A DNA stretch of 22,600 nt from positions 1 to 22,600 of the forward strand of contig CAIYQF010000100.1 of the NCBI GenBank assembly GCA_903928325.1, written 5' to 3'. The notes under the pieces are model-generated. The model worked only from the letters and a program-made list of their open reading frames with translations. It searched no databases and was not told where the DNA came from. The position numbers and the translations under genes were made by a program. The DNA is from an uncultured beta proteobacterium (GTDB lineage: Bacteria; Pseudomonadota; Gammaproteobacteria; Burkholderiales; Burkholderiaceae_C). Shown one piece after another: positions 16,382 through 22,600 of this stretch (position 1 is the stretch's first letter; every line of letters begins with the position of its first letter).

Positions 16382-17383
16382 TCAGTCGACCCGCGCGGCA
16401 AGCGTCAATGCCATTTCAATACGCGCCTTGACCGCCGACAGCGGACTTGCCGGAAAATCCGTCTGGGACTCGTCCGCAGAAACGACAACCTGACCGAGCG
16501 GACACCTTGTACTGCGAAGAATGGCCACACCCTGGCACTCAGCCTCAACCAAAGCTGCCCGCAAACTACGATGAATCGTACCGTTTCCGGTACCGGCCAC
16601 GACGATCCCGCGAAGGGGTGGGTCACTTCCCTGTGGGCGTTGGCATAGCGCGCGCACGATGGCCCCGCTTGCGCCCGCATGGTTCATCAAGATTTCTACC
16701 CGGGGCCAATACACAGGCATGGCGTTCAATTGGTCGAAGTCCAACCCTGGAACCTGTGCGCAGATTTCCATGGCGGGCCAGGGTTGAAAGGAGCGAAATC
16801 GCCCCTCCTCCAATGCCCCAACGGGGCCCGATTCGCCGCCGCTAAAGGCGTCAAGTCGGTAAGGATGCACCTTTTGAACGCTGCGGGCACCGTAAACCTG
16901 GCCCGAACACACCACCAGGACCCCACAGGCACCCAGGGTACTGGCAAGGCAAGTCGCATCACGCATATTCTGGGGACCGTCGAGGGCTAAGGACGACGCC
17001 GGACGCATGGCACAGGTCAGCACAACGGGCTTGGCGCGCAGCAACGGTGCCGGGAGAACCCGAGACAGAAAATAGGCCGTCTCCTCCAAGGTATCGGTCC
17101 CATGCGTGACAACCAAGCCCGCCACATCCGGCCGGGTTAAAAAATGGGCTACCCGCTTCGCCAAGATGCACCAATGTTCCGCGTCCATATCTTTACTATC
17201 TTCCTGGAACACCTGCTCCAGCAAAAAAGACCTCCCGCCAAGTGCCGGCGTCAGGCCCGGCAGCTGCACCAACAATTGCTGCAAATGTAGTTGCCCTGCC
17301 CGATAGGCCACGTTGTCGTGCCCACGCTCAGATGCACCCGCAATGGTTCCACCGGTACCCAGAAATGCGATGTATTGCGCCAT
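16382..17383 (-). CDS. ansA: cytoplasmic L-asparaginase family protein
   Basis: The enzyme hydrolyses asparagine to aspartate and ammonia. The 333-residue protein carries the asparaginase/glutaminase signatures: YIAFLGTGGTIAG with the nucleophile Thr10, VVTHGTDTLEETAYFL with Thr96-Asp97, and AMRPASSLALDGPQN. It also has the lysine of the second catalytic triad (K171 in ARSVQKVHPYRLDAF) and GIVVAGTGNGTIH. No signal peptide is present, which suggests a cytoplasmic enzyme, though type I and type II cannot be separated on this alone. I start at the ATG at 17383 (MAQYIAFLG). A longer frame to 17410 would run toward the lexA operator. It is divergent from lexA, so its promoter lies close to the SOS boxes. 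Some family members act on other amides, so substrate specificity is inferred. Confidence 0.9.
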   Translation of the reverse strand: MAQYIAFLGTGGTIAGASERGHDNVAYRAGQLHLQQLLVQLPGLTPALGGRSFLLEQVFQEDSKDMDAEHWCILAKRVAHFLTRPDVAGLVVTHGTDTLEETAYFLSRVLPAPLLRAKPVVLTCAMRPASSLALDGPQNMRDATCLASTLGACGVLVVCSGQVYGARSVQKVHPYRLDAFSGGESGPVGALEEGRFRSFQPWPAMEICAQVPGLDFDQLNAMPVYWPRVEILMNHAGASGAIVRALCQRPQGSDPPLRGIVVAGTGNGTIHRSLRAALVEAECQGVAILRSTRCPLGQVVVSADESQTDFPASPLSAVKARIEMALTLAARVD

Positions 17384-17396
17384 ATTCAAAAAATTC

Positions 17397-17424
17397 TTGC
17401 AAAAAAACAAAAGCTGGATAAAAA
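17397..17424 (+). promoter_or_regulatory. lexA: putative lexA promoter
   Basis: TTGCAA at 17397-17402 and TAAAAA at 17419-17424 are 16 bases apart. The -10 element falls inside the first SOS-like box, as expected for an SOS-repressed promoter. A better -10 match, TATACT at 17429-17434, lies between and into the boxes but has no matching -35. Either would place the promoter under LexA control. Confidence 0.35.
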
Positions 17425-17429
17425 TACAT
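17414..17429. promoter_or_regulatory. degenerate SOS box upstream of lexA
   Basis: CTGGATAAAAATACAT differs from the CTG-N10-CAG consensus only at its last base (CAT for CAG). It repeats the sequence and length of the perfect box that begins 19 bases downstream, which suggests tandem LexA operators. Confidence 0.5.
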
Positions 17430-17432
17430 ATA

Positions 17433-17448
17433 CTGGATAAGAAAACAG
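17433..17448. promoter_or_regulatory. SOS box (LexA operator) upstream of lexA
   Basis: CTGGATAAGAAAACAG matches CTG-N10-CAG exactly and lies 46 bases before the lexA start. LexA genes normally repress themselves through such a box. Its place in the divergent region means it could also affect ansA. Confidence 0.8.
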
Positions 17449-17493
17449 CATGTTTACAAACCCAGTCCTTTCAGCCCACTCCAAGGAGCCCGT

Positions 17494-18168
17494 ATGCTTG
17501 ACAAGCCAAAACTCACCGCACGCCAACAGCAGATTTTGACGCTGATTGAAAACGCCATTTCGCAAACTGGCGCGCCGCCTACGCGTGCCGAAATCGCGGA
17601 TGAGCTGGGCTTCAAATCGGCAAATGCCGCCGAAGAACACCTTCAGGCCCTGGCCCGCAAGGGCGTGATCGAGCTTGTAAGCGGCACTTCACGGGGCATC
17701 CGCCTACGCGGACACTCTCTGAGAGACCTGAACACATCGCGCAGCAAGCAATTTTCAATGCCGCTGCCAGGTTTTGCGCAATTAGCCCTACCCTTAATTG
17801 GCAGAGTAGCCGCAGGCTCTCCCATATTGGCGCAAGAGCATGTAGATCAAACCTACTACGTGGAGCACAGTCTGTTTCAGCGTCAACCCGACTATTTGCT
17901 CAAGGTGCGCGGCATGTCCATGCGGGATGCCGGCATTATGGATGGTGACCTGCTGGCGGTACAAGCAAGCAAAGAAGCAAAGAATGGCCAAATTATCGTG
18001 GCCCGCATCGGCGATGAGGTCACCGTGAAGCGGTTTCGCCGTAACAAGCACCTCATTGAGTTACACCCCGAAAATCCAGACTTCCAGACCATTGTGGTGG
18101 AACCCGGTGAGCCCTTTGAGATTGAAGGGTTGGCAGTGGGCCTGATCCGAAACACCATGCTGATGTGA
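17494..18168 (+). CDS. lexA: LexA repressor (SOS regulator)
   Basis: LexA represses DNA-damage genes and cleaves itself when stimulated by RecA filaments. The 224-residue protein has the N-terminal winged helix (LTARQQQILTLIENAI, then PPTRAEIADELGFKSANAAEEHLQAL split across about residues 29-53). It has the autocleavage site Ala107-Gly108 (GRVAAGSP) and the S24 protease dyad Ser142 (RGMSMRD) and Lys179 (DEVTVKRF), spaced 37 residues as in E. coli. It is longer than E. coli LexA (202) because of a linker insertion around residues 74-98, which is usual in Burkholderiales. AAGGAG lies five or six bases before the ATG. The perfect SOS box upstream implies autoregulation. A small gene follows 26 bases later and may share its transcript. 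Confidence 0.97.
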   Translation: MLDKPKLTARQQQILTLIENAISQTGAPPTRAEIADELGFKSANAAEEHLQALARKGVIELVSGTSRGIRLRGHSLRDLNTSRSKQFSMPLPGFAQLALPLIGRVAAGSPILAQEHVDQTYYVEHSLFQRQPDYLLKVRGMSMRDAGIMDGDLLAVQASKEAKNGQIIVARIGDEVTVKRFRRNKHLIELHPENPDFQTIVVEPGEPFEIEGLAVGLIRNTMLM

Positions 18169-18194
18169 ACCCAATTTAAGAAAAGCGAATTCCC

Positions 18195-18530
18195 ATGCTG
18201 TACCCACTTTCCGCCCCCCGTATTTCTGCCAGACTTTACAAATTGGCAGATTGGCTCACGTCTCCCAGGCCTGACCCAGTGGATGCGTCATTCCCGTCGC
18301 GAAAATCCATGCAAGCCAAGCTGTCGGTCCTGCCAAAAGGCAGGTGCCCCGACGGTGCGACCCTTCGTGGCTCCAGGCAGACGGCACCCCAGCGCACATT
18401 GCGGGTATTGCGTGTGGTAGATGCCGGGCAATCCCGCAATGCCGCAGGACGCATCGTTATTTCCGGACGCATGGCGGACGTTTGCGCCGAACTCGATCGA
18501 CTGGCAATGCGGGAAAGTGCGTTCATCTAA
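18195..18530 (+). CDS. small conserved-looking protein of unknown function downstream of lexA
   Basis: I do not recognise a named family. The 111-residue protein is basic, with an Arg- and Pro-rich N-terminal half (residues 1-65, including PKGRCPDGATLRGSRQ). A compact C-terminal half (about 68-108) reads TLRVLRVVDAGQSRNAAGR followed by IVISGRMADVCAELDRLA. The second part looks like a folded, conserved segment, not random coding. No signal peptide or membrane helix is seen. The start follows the lexA stop by 26 bases with no terminator, so it is probably co-transcribed and damage-inducible. It sits where other bacteria keep SOS helpers such as sulA, but shows no resemblance to SulA. The ribosome binding site is weak. 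That it is a real gene is likely; its function is unknown. Confidence 0.6.
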   Translation: MLYPLSAPRISARLYKLADWLTSPRPDPVDASFPSRKSMQAKLSVLPKGRCPDGATLRGSRQTAPQRTLRVLRVVDAGQSRNAAGRIVISGRMADVCAELDRLAMRESAFI

Positions 18531-18653
18531 GGGCCCAGTTCCGAACGCAATCCCCGGGTTGCCAGACACACAGGCGACAAAATGAGTTGGCGGCGCTTGC
18601 ACGGACGGTCACAATGGGATCATGAACCTTTGCGCATCGTTTCACTAAGCCCC

Positions 18654-19373
18654 ATGGACGAACCGATTCTTACCATCGAAGAGCGCACTGCGATCAACGC
18701 GGGACGGTGGTTTTCGGCGCTTTCTCCGTCACTTAAGCACGATATTTTGCGATGCGCTTATGTGCGCCGCTACCGGGATGGCGACTTAATTGCCGCTCGC
18801 GGTGAACCACCGGAGGAGTGGATCGCTTGTGCAAAAGGCGCTGTGCGGGTTAGTTCAACCTCAATTTCTGGCAAACAAATCACACTCACGTATGTGGAGC
18901 CAGGAATTTGGTTCGGTGACGTGTCCATTTTTGATGGAGACAGGCGCACCCACGACGCCTATGCCCATGGCGAAAGCACCACCCTTTGCGTAGCAAAAGC
19001 TGACTTCAAGAAAATCCTGGCTACACACGTGGAACTCTACGAAGCGCTGCTGCGCCTGCATGCCCGTCGCATCCGACAACTGTATGGACTGGTAGAAGAC
19101 CTCAATACCCTGCCGCTGCGGGCGCGATTAGCCAAGCAACTCTTGCACCTGGTGCGCAGTTATGGCGTCCCGTCATTGAGCGATGGCAGTGAAGTTCGTA
19201 TTGGGCTTCAGTTGGCTCAAGAAGAATTAGCTCAATTGCTAGGGGCTTCCCGACAGCGCGTCAACCAAGAACTTAAGTCCATGGAGCGTGACCACACTAT
19301 TCGCATTGAACCAGGCGGTTTGGTAGTGCGAGACCGTGAGGCGCTTCTACGAGTTGTCGAGACTGACATTTAG
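18654..19373 (+). CDS. Crp/Fnr-family transcriptional regulator
   Basis: This is a cyclic-nucleotide-binding-domain transcription factor. The 239-residue protein has an N-terminal beta-roll (about residues 20-125, with RYRDGDLIAARGEPPEEW, then GIWFGDVSIFDGDRRTHDAYA), a dimerisation helix (about 130-150) and a C-terminal helix-turn-helix (LAQEELAQLLGASRQRVNQELKSME, split across about 187-211). The beta-roll lacks the classic RSA-type cAMP pocket (here DRRTHDA) and has no Fnr-type cysteine cluster, so the signal is unknown. I chose the ATG at 18654 (MDEPILTIEERTA). An upstream ATG at 18582 would add 24 residues of low-complexity character, and no good ribosome binding site decides between them. 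It precedes the kinase/dehydrogenase pair by 41 bases on the same strand and could regulate it. Confidence 0.88.
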   Translation: MDEPILTIEERTAINAGRWFSALSPSLKHDILRCAYVRRYRDGDLIAARGEPPEEWIACAKGAVRVSSTSISGKQITLTYVEPGIWFGDVSIFDGDRRTHDAYAHGESTTLCVAKADFKKILATHVELYEALLRLHARRIRQLYGLVEDLNTLPLRARLAKQLLHLVRSYGVPSLSDGSEVRIGLQLAQEELAQLLGASRQRVNQELKSMERDHTIRIEPGGLVVRDREALLRVVETDI

Positions 19374-19414
19374 CCCCGTGCACCCAAGTATCAACCTTTT
19401 ATGATCAGCGATCC

Positions 19415-20500
19415 ATGAGTGACTTCGACCATTTTGTTGGAACCCAGGCTGTTGCAAGCCACCACGCTTTTGACATCGGTGCCCTGGCCGCATGGCTCTC
19501 GCTGAACCTGGCTGGATTTGAAGGGCCACTTGTTGTTGAATCTTTCAAGGGCGGCCAAAGCAACCCCACCTACAAACTATTGACACCTGGTCGCAGCTAC
19601 GTCATGCGGGCCAAGCCTGGCCCGGTGGCCAAACTACTCCCATCCGCCCACGCCATCGAGCGCGAGTTTGCTGTGATGCGAGGATTGGCAGGTACTGAGG
19701 TCCCGGTACCCCAGATGTACTGCCTGTGCGAGGATGAATCCATCATTGGGCGCGCTTTCTACATCATGGAGTTTATTGAAGGTCGGATTCTTTGGGATCA
19801 GACGCTTCCGAATATGACAGCCAGTCAACGCGGCGCCATCTACGCTGAAATGAATCGCGTGATTGCCGCTCTGCATTGCGTCGACTTTGCCAAACAGGGA
19901 TTGACCCTGTATGGGCGGCCCGGCAACTACTTCGAACGACAAATCGGTCGCTGGAGTAAGCAATACATGGCTTCGGTTACACAGCCAATACCAGAGATGG
20001 ACCAGTTGATCGAATGGCTGCCCCAACACATTCCTGCCATGGCCAAGTCCGAGGCAATGGTCAGCATTGTTCACGGAGATTTTCGACTCGACAACCTGGT
20101 CTTCCATCCGACTGAACCGCGCATCCTCGCCGTACTGGACTGGGAATTGTCAACCCTGGGCCATCAACTGGCTGACTTCAGCTACCACGCGATGGCTTGG
20201 AACATTCCGCCGGGAAGCTTTCGCGGTATCGCCGGTATTGATGTAGAGAGTCTGGGCATTCCCACACAAGACGAGTACATCCGCATGTACTGCGCACACA
20301 CGCACCTCGTAAGCCCGCAAGACCTGCGAGTTGATTGGAGTTTTTATATGGCGTACAACATGTTTCGCATTGCAGCAATTTTGCAAGGCATCGCAAAGCG
20401 AGTGCAAACGGGCACGGCTTCCAGCGCACAAGCTGTGAGTTCTGGCGCAGGAGCCAGACCTTTGGCACAACTGGCCTGGCAATTTGCCCAAAAAGCCTAG
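19415..20500 (+). CDS. APH-family phosphotransferase, LvaA/ACAD10-11 kinase-domain-like
   Basis: The 361-residue protein has the aminoglycoside-phosphotransferase/choline-kinase fold: a nucleotide loop region FKGGQSNPTYKLLTPG (about residues 44-59), the hinge FYIMEFIEGRI, the Brenner motif HGDFRLDN (220-227, catalytic D222) and the metal-binding LDWELSTLGHQLADF (241-255). In this subfamily the kinase partners an acyl-CoA dehydrogenase, fused in mammalian ACAD10 and ACAD11 and separate as LvaA in Pseudomonas putida levulinate catabolism, where it phosphorylates a 4-hydroxyacyl-CoA. The next gene is exactly such a dehydrogenase, 48 bases on. Antibiotic resistance is therefore unlikely. The substrate is inferred. 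The ATG at 19415 has only a weak ribosome binding site. Confidence 0.85.
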   Translation: MSDFDHFVGTQAVASHHAFDIGALAAWLSLNLAGFEGPLVVESFKGGQSNPTYKLLTPGRSYVMRAKPGPVAKLLPSAHAIEREFAVMRGLAGTEVPVPQMYCLCEDESIIGRAFYIMEFIEGRILWDQTLPNMTASQRGAIYAEMNRVIAALHCVDFAKQGLTLYGRPGNYFERQIGRWSKQYMASVTQPIPEMDQLIEWLPQHIPAMAKSEAMVSIVHGDFRLDNLVFHPTEPRILAVLDWELSTLGHQLADFSYHAMAWNIPPGSFRGIAGIDVESLGIPTQDEYIRMYCAHTHLVSPQDLRVDWSFYMAYNMFRIAAILQGIAKRVQTGTASSAQAVSSGAGARPLAQLAWQFAQKA

Positions 20501-20548
20501 TCCAGCACATCAACACTTTTACCACCTAACCCATCGATCGGAAACGCC

Positions 20549-21823
20549 ATGGACTTCGAATATTCAGAAAAAACCAAGTCGCTACAGGCCAAACTTTTGG
20601 CTTTTATGGATGAGTACATTTATCCCGCGGAGGGCGCGTACCACGCTGAAATTGAGGCCAACACGGCCGCCGGAAGGCGCTGGACCCCATTGCAAACGAT
20701 CGAAAACCTAAAGGTAAAAGCACAAGCCGCAGGTTTGTGGAACCTGTTTTTACCCGTCGACAGCGCAGAAGCGTCGGGCTACCACGGCGCGGGCTTAACC
20801 AACCAAGAATACGCACCGCTAGCTGAAATTATGGGGCGCGTCATGTGGTCCAGTGAAGTCTTTAATTGCTCTGCACCCGACACCGGCAATATGGAAACCA
20901 TTGCAAGATATGGATCCGATGCCATCAAAGCACGTTGGCTCAAACCACTGTTAGAAGGCAAGATTCGCTCCGCGTTTGCTATGACCGAGCCCGAGGTCGC
21001 ATCAAGCGACGCTACCAACATTGCTACGAGCATCGAACGCGATGGCGATGACTACGTGATCAACGGTCGTAAGTGGTGGACGTCAGGCGCTGGCGATCCA
21101 CGCTGCGCCATCTTTGTCGTGATGGGAAAGACCGATCCCGAGGCCGCCCGCCACTCCCAGCAAAGCATGGTTCTGGTTCCTGCTGACACGAAGGGAATTA
21201 CCATTGTTCGCCCATTGACTGTTTTTGGCTACGACGACGCCCCGCACGGCCATATGGAAGTGCTGTTTGACAATGTTCGGGTCCCTACCAGCTACATCTT
21301 GTTGGGCGAGGGTCGGGGCTTTGAAATTGCACAAGGCCGCTTAGGTCCTGGACGCATTCACCATTGCATGCGGCTCATTGGATTGGCCGAGCGCGCATTG
21401 GAGTTGATGTGCAAGCGGGCATCCTCTCGCATCGCCTTTGGAAAACCCATCGCGGCACAAACGGTGACTCAAGAGCGCATTGCCGAATCTAGGTGCAAAA
21501 TTGATATGGCGCGCCTGCTAACACTTAAAGCAGCGTGGATGATGGATTTGGGCGGGAACAAATACGCCAAAAATGAAATCGCCATGATCAAGGTCGTGGC
21601 ACCGACCATGGCCTGCGAAGTCATAGACTGGGCTATGCAGGTTCATGGCGGGGGCGGTATGTGCGACGATTTCCCGCTGGCTTACAGTTACACCAGTGCC
21701 CGTACCTTGCGCTTTGCCGATGGCCCTGACGAGGTGCACCGCAACGCCATCGCCAAACTGGAGTTAGGGAAATACGCGCTTCACCCCAAAGAGGTTGAAA
21801 TGCCCACCACACGGGGCTGCTAG
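20549..21823 (+). CDS. acyl-CoA dehydrogenase, ACAD10/11-like
   Basis: This FAD-dependent acyl-CoA dehydrogenase-fold protein has 424 residues. It carries FAMTEPEVASSDATNI (about 143-158, flavin binding), VINGRKWWTSGAGD, the middle beta domain with LFDNVRVP, and the C-terminal helical domain with RIAFGKPIAAQ, MQVHGGGGM and LRFADGPDEVHR. An aspartate (D391, in ADGPDE) sits where most family members have the catalytic glutamate, as in the ACAD10/ACAD11 subgroup. With the upstream kinase it probably converts a 4-phosphorylated acyl-CoA to an enoyl-CoA by phosphate elimination, feeding beta-oxidation of 4-hydroxy acids. The ATG at 20549 follows GGAAA by four bases. Simple dehydrogenation of a branched or long acyl-CoA remains possible. 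Confidence 0.9.
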   Translation: MDFEYSEKTKSLQAKLLAFMDEYIYPAEGAYHAEIEANTAAGRRWTPLQTIENLKVKAQAAGLWNLFLPVDSAEASGYHGAGLTNQEYAPLAEIMGRVMWSSEVFNCSAPDTGNMETIARYGSDAIKARWLKPLLEGKIRSAFAMTEPEVASSDATNIATSIERDGDDYVINGRKWWTSGAGDPRCAIFVVMGKTDPEAARHSQQSMVLVPADTKGITIVRPLTVFGYDDAPHGHMEVLFDNVRVPTSYILLGEGRGFEIAQGRLGPGRIHHCMRLIGLAERALELMCKRASSRIAFGKPIAAQTVTQERIAESRCKIDMARLLTLKAAWMMDLGGNKYAKNEIAMIKVVAPTMACEVIDWAMQVHGGGGMCDDFPLAYSYTSARTLRFADGPDEVHRNAIAKLELGKYALHPKEVEMPTTRGC

Positions 21824-21875
21824 GGGACAGTGGTTCCCCCAGGCTCTGAGCACTGCGCCCGGGGCAAATTGCCAA

Positions 21876-22508
21876 TCAATGAAGGTGTCTTGGTTTGCGA
21901 CCACCACCGTGGCCGCTGCCAAACCCAGCCCCAGGACCTCGGGGAGGTTTCCCGATTTCCAACGAACTCACCAACGCGTCGAAGCGTTGCGCGAACAGCT
22001 TATCCACCTCTGCCACAACGCCACCTAGTTCTGCGCCATCGAAGTGGCGCTCCATCATGCCGATGACGTCTTGTACCAGCAAGTCGCGCTGCACCTGCAT
22101 GATTGCAGCGGGATTTGGCCCTACAAACAGCATGATGAAGTCATCGCGTGACTCACCCTCTGGAGACTGCTCGTCCTCATTGTCGAAGTCGGTATCGTAA
22201 AAAGTCACTTCAATAGCGGCTCCCGCTGCGGCGACTTCGTTGAGGTTCATGCAAACCTCATCCAATACCTGACGAAAATCGTCATCCCCCGCTACTGTCC
22301 AACACATTTGAAGCAAATGCTCCTCCAATACGAAGGCAATTCCCGGCTCGTCTTCGTACGCGCTTGCCGCAGCATCAGCCAAGTCAATGGCACCTGAATA
22401 CCGCCAGAGTGGCTTGAGCGCCTCTTGCAACGTGGCGAAACTGACATCGGCTTTCAACGTAAGTTGGCCGTGTACGTGGATCTCAAAGGGTGTGTGATAG
22501 CGTGGCAT
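21876..22508 (-). CDS. hypothetical protein, 210 residues, acidic with Gly/His-rich tail
   Basis: I do not recognise the family with confidence. The protein reads as a genuine gene: even composition, a clear ATG at 22508 (MPRYHTPFEIHVHGQLTL) and no better frame on the other strand. The N-terminal part (about 5-50) looks like alpha/beta structure with HVHGQLTLKADVSFATLQEA. A central region is acidic (TDFDNEDEQSPEGESRDD, about 104-121) and is followed by FIMLFVGPNPAAIMQVQ and helices to about 185. The tail (about 186-210) is rich in Gly, Pro, Arg and His. No signal peptide or membrane segment is seen, so it is probably cytoplasmic. It converges on the acyl-CoA dehydrogenase gene and lies 74 bases downstream of the 3' end of a tRNA on the same strand, from which it might be read through. 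Function unknown. Confidence 0.75.
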   Translation of the reverse strand: MPRYHTPFEIHVHGQLTLKADVSFATLQEALKPLWRYSGAIDLADAAASAYEDEPGIAFVLEEHLLQMCWTVAGDDDFRQVLDEVCMNLNEVAAAGAAIEVTFYDTDFDNEDEQSPEGESRDDFIMLFVGPNPAAIMQVQRDLLVQDVIGMMERHFDGAELGGVVAEVDKLFAQRFDALVSSLEIGKPPRGPGAGFGSGHGGGRKPRHLH

Positions 22509-22582
22509 GTGGTAACTCGTAAACAGGCTGCTTCTAGTGCTTGGTCCGGTGATGCCGCTTGGCGACTAGCGATGAGTGTAGT

Positions 22583-22600
22583 TGGTGCCCGAGACCGGAA
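22583..22600 (-). tRNA. 3' end of a tRNA gene, probably tRNA-Leu (partial, runs off right edge)
   Basis: The last 18 bases, read on the minus strand, are TTCCGGTCTCGGGCACCA. This fits the end of a tRNA: T-stem CCGGT, acceptor strand CTCGGGC, discriminator A and encoded CCA. An acceptor beginning GCCCGAG with discriminator A is typical of bacterial tRNA-Leu. The anticodon and body lie outside the window, so the amino acid is inferred. Confidence 0.7.

Noticed and set aside
18582..18653. Longer N-terminus for the Crp/Fnr regulator
   Set aside because: The 24 added residues (MSWRRLHGRSQWDHEP...) do not look like part of the fold, and the ATG at 18654 begins a family-like N-terminus. Kept only as an alternative.
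19415..20500. Aminoglycoside resistance gene
   Set aside because: The APH fold and the HGDFRLDN motif are shared with many kinases. The adjacent ACAD10/11-like dehydrogenase and the overall sequence point to acyl-CoA metabolism.
21823..21839. Short inverted repeat GGGGA...TCCCC just after the acyl-CoA dehydrogenase stop, considered as a terminator
   Set aside because: The stem has only five pairs with a seven-base loop and no T run, so it is too weak to call.
1..22600. CRISPR arrays, insertion sequences, prophage or toxin-antitoxin modules
   Set aside because: I found no regularly spaced repeats, transposase or integrase motifs, or toxin/antitoxin-like pairs by reading. The window is almost fully occupied by housekeeping genes.

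Overview
The window looks like a chromosomal core segment of a betaproteobacterium in the Burkholderiales, most likely a member of the Comamonadaceae (Rhodoferax/Acidovorax-like). This placement rests on protein style and on gene order: the block rpsB-tsf-pyrH-frr-cdsA-dxr-bamA-ompH-lpxD-fabZ-lpxA-lpxB, a LexA of 224 residues with CTG-N10-CAG boxes, and an icd/DUF192/clpS/clpA neighbourhood. It is a protein-level impression, not a database result. I see no insertion sequence, prophage, CRISPR array or transferred island.

From the left edge to about 15.64 kb everything is read leftwards (minus strand). In transcription order the genes are icd, clpS, clpA, then rpsB, tsf, pyrH, frr, cdsA, dxr, bamA, ompH/skp, lpxD, fabZ, lpxA and lpxB, which runs off the left edge. 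The cluster makes ribosome and translation components (S2, EF-Ts, ribosome recycling factor), UMP kinase, phospholipid precursor (CdsA), the first committed MEP-pathway enzyme (Dxr), and the outer-membrane machinery (BamA, Skp, and LpxD/LpxA/LpxB with FabZ for lipid A and fatty acids). From bamA to lpxB the junctions are very tight: several stop/start overlaps and several GTG or TTG starts suggest translational coupling. The two genes that normally sit in this block, uppS (between frr and cdsA) and rseP (between dxr and bamA), are missing here. Short spacers, each with a hairpin, take their place.

Right of icd the layout changes. A secreted DUF192 protein (plus) converges on a cytoplasmic asparaginase gene (minus). 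That gene is divergent from lexA (plus), and the region between them holds an SOS box plus a degenerate second copy. After lexA come, all on plus, a small conserved-looking protein of unknown function, a Crp/Fnr-family regulator, an aminoglycoside-phosphotransferase-like kinase and an acyl-CoA dehydrogenase. The last two form a split version of the mammalian ACAD10/ACAD11 fusion and of the bacterial LvaA/LvaC pair, which suggests 4-hydroxyacyl-CoA (hydroxy-acid or lactone) catabolism. At the right edge a 210-residue protein of unknown function (minus) lies just downstream of the 3' end of a tRNA gene, probably tRNA-Leu, that continues out of the window.

No clearly new multi-gene system is visible. 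The points most worth a second look are the two vacant slots in the envelope cluster, the structured rpsB leader next to clpA, the kinase/dehydrogenase pair, and the two unrecognised proteins.
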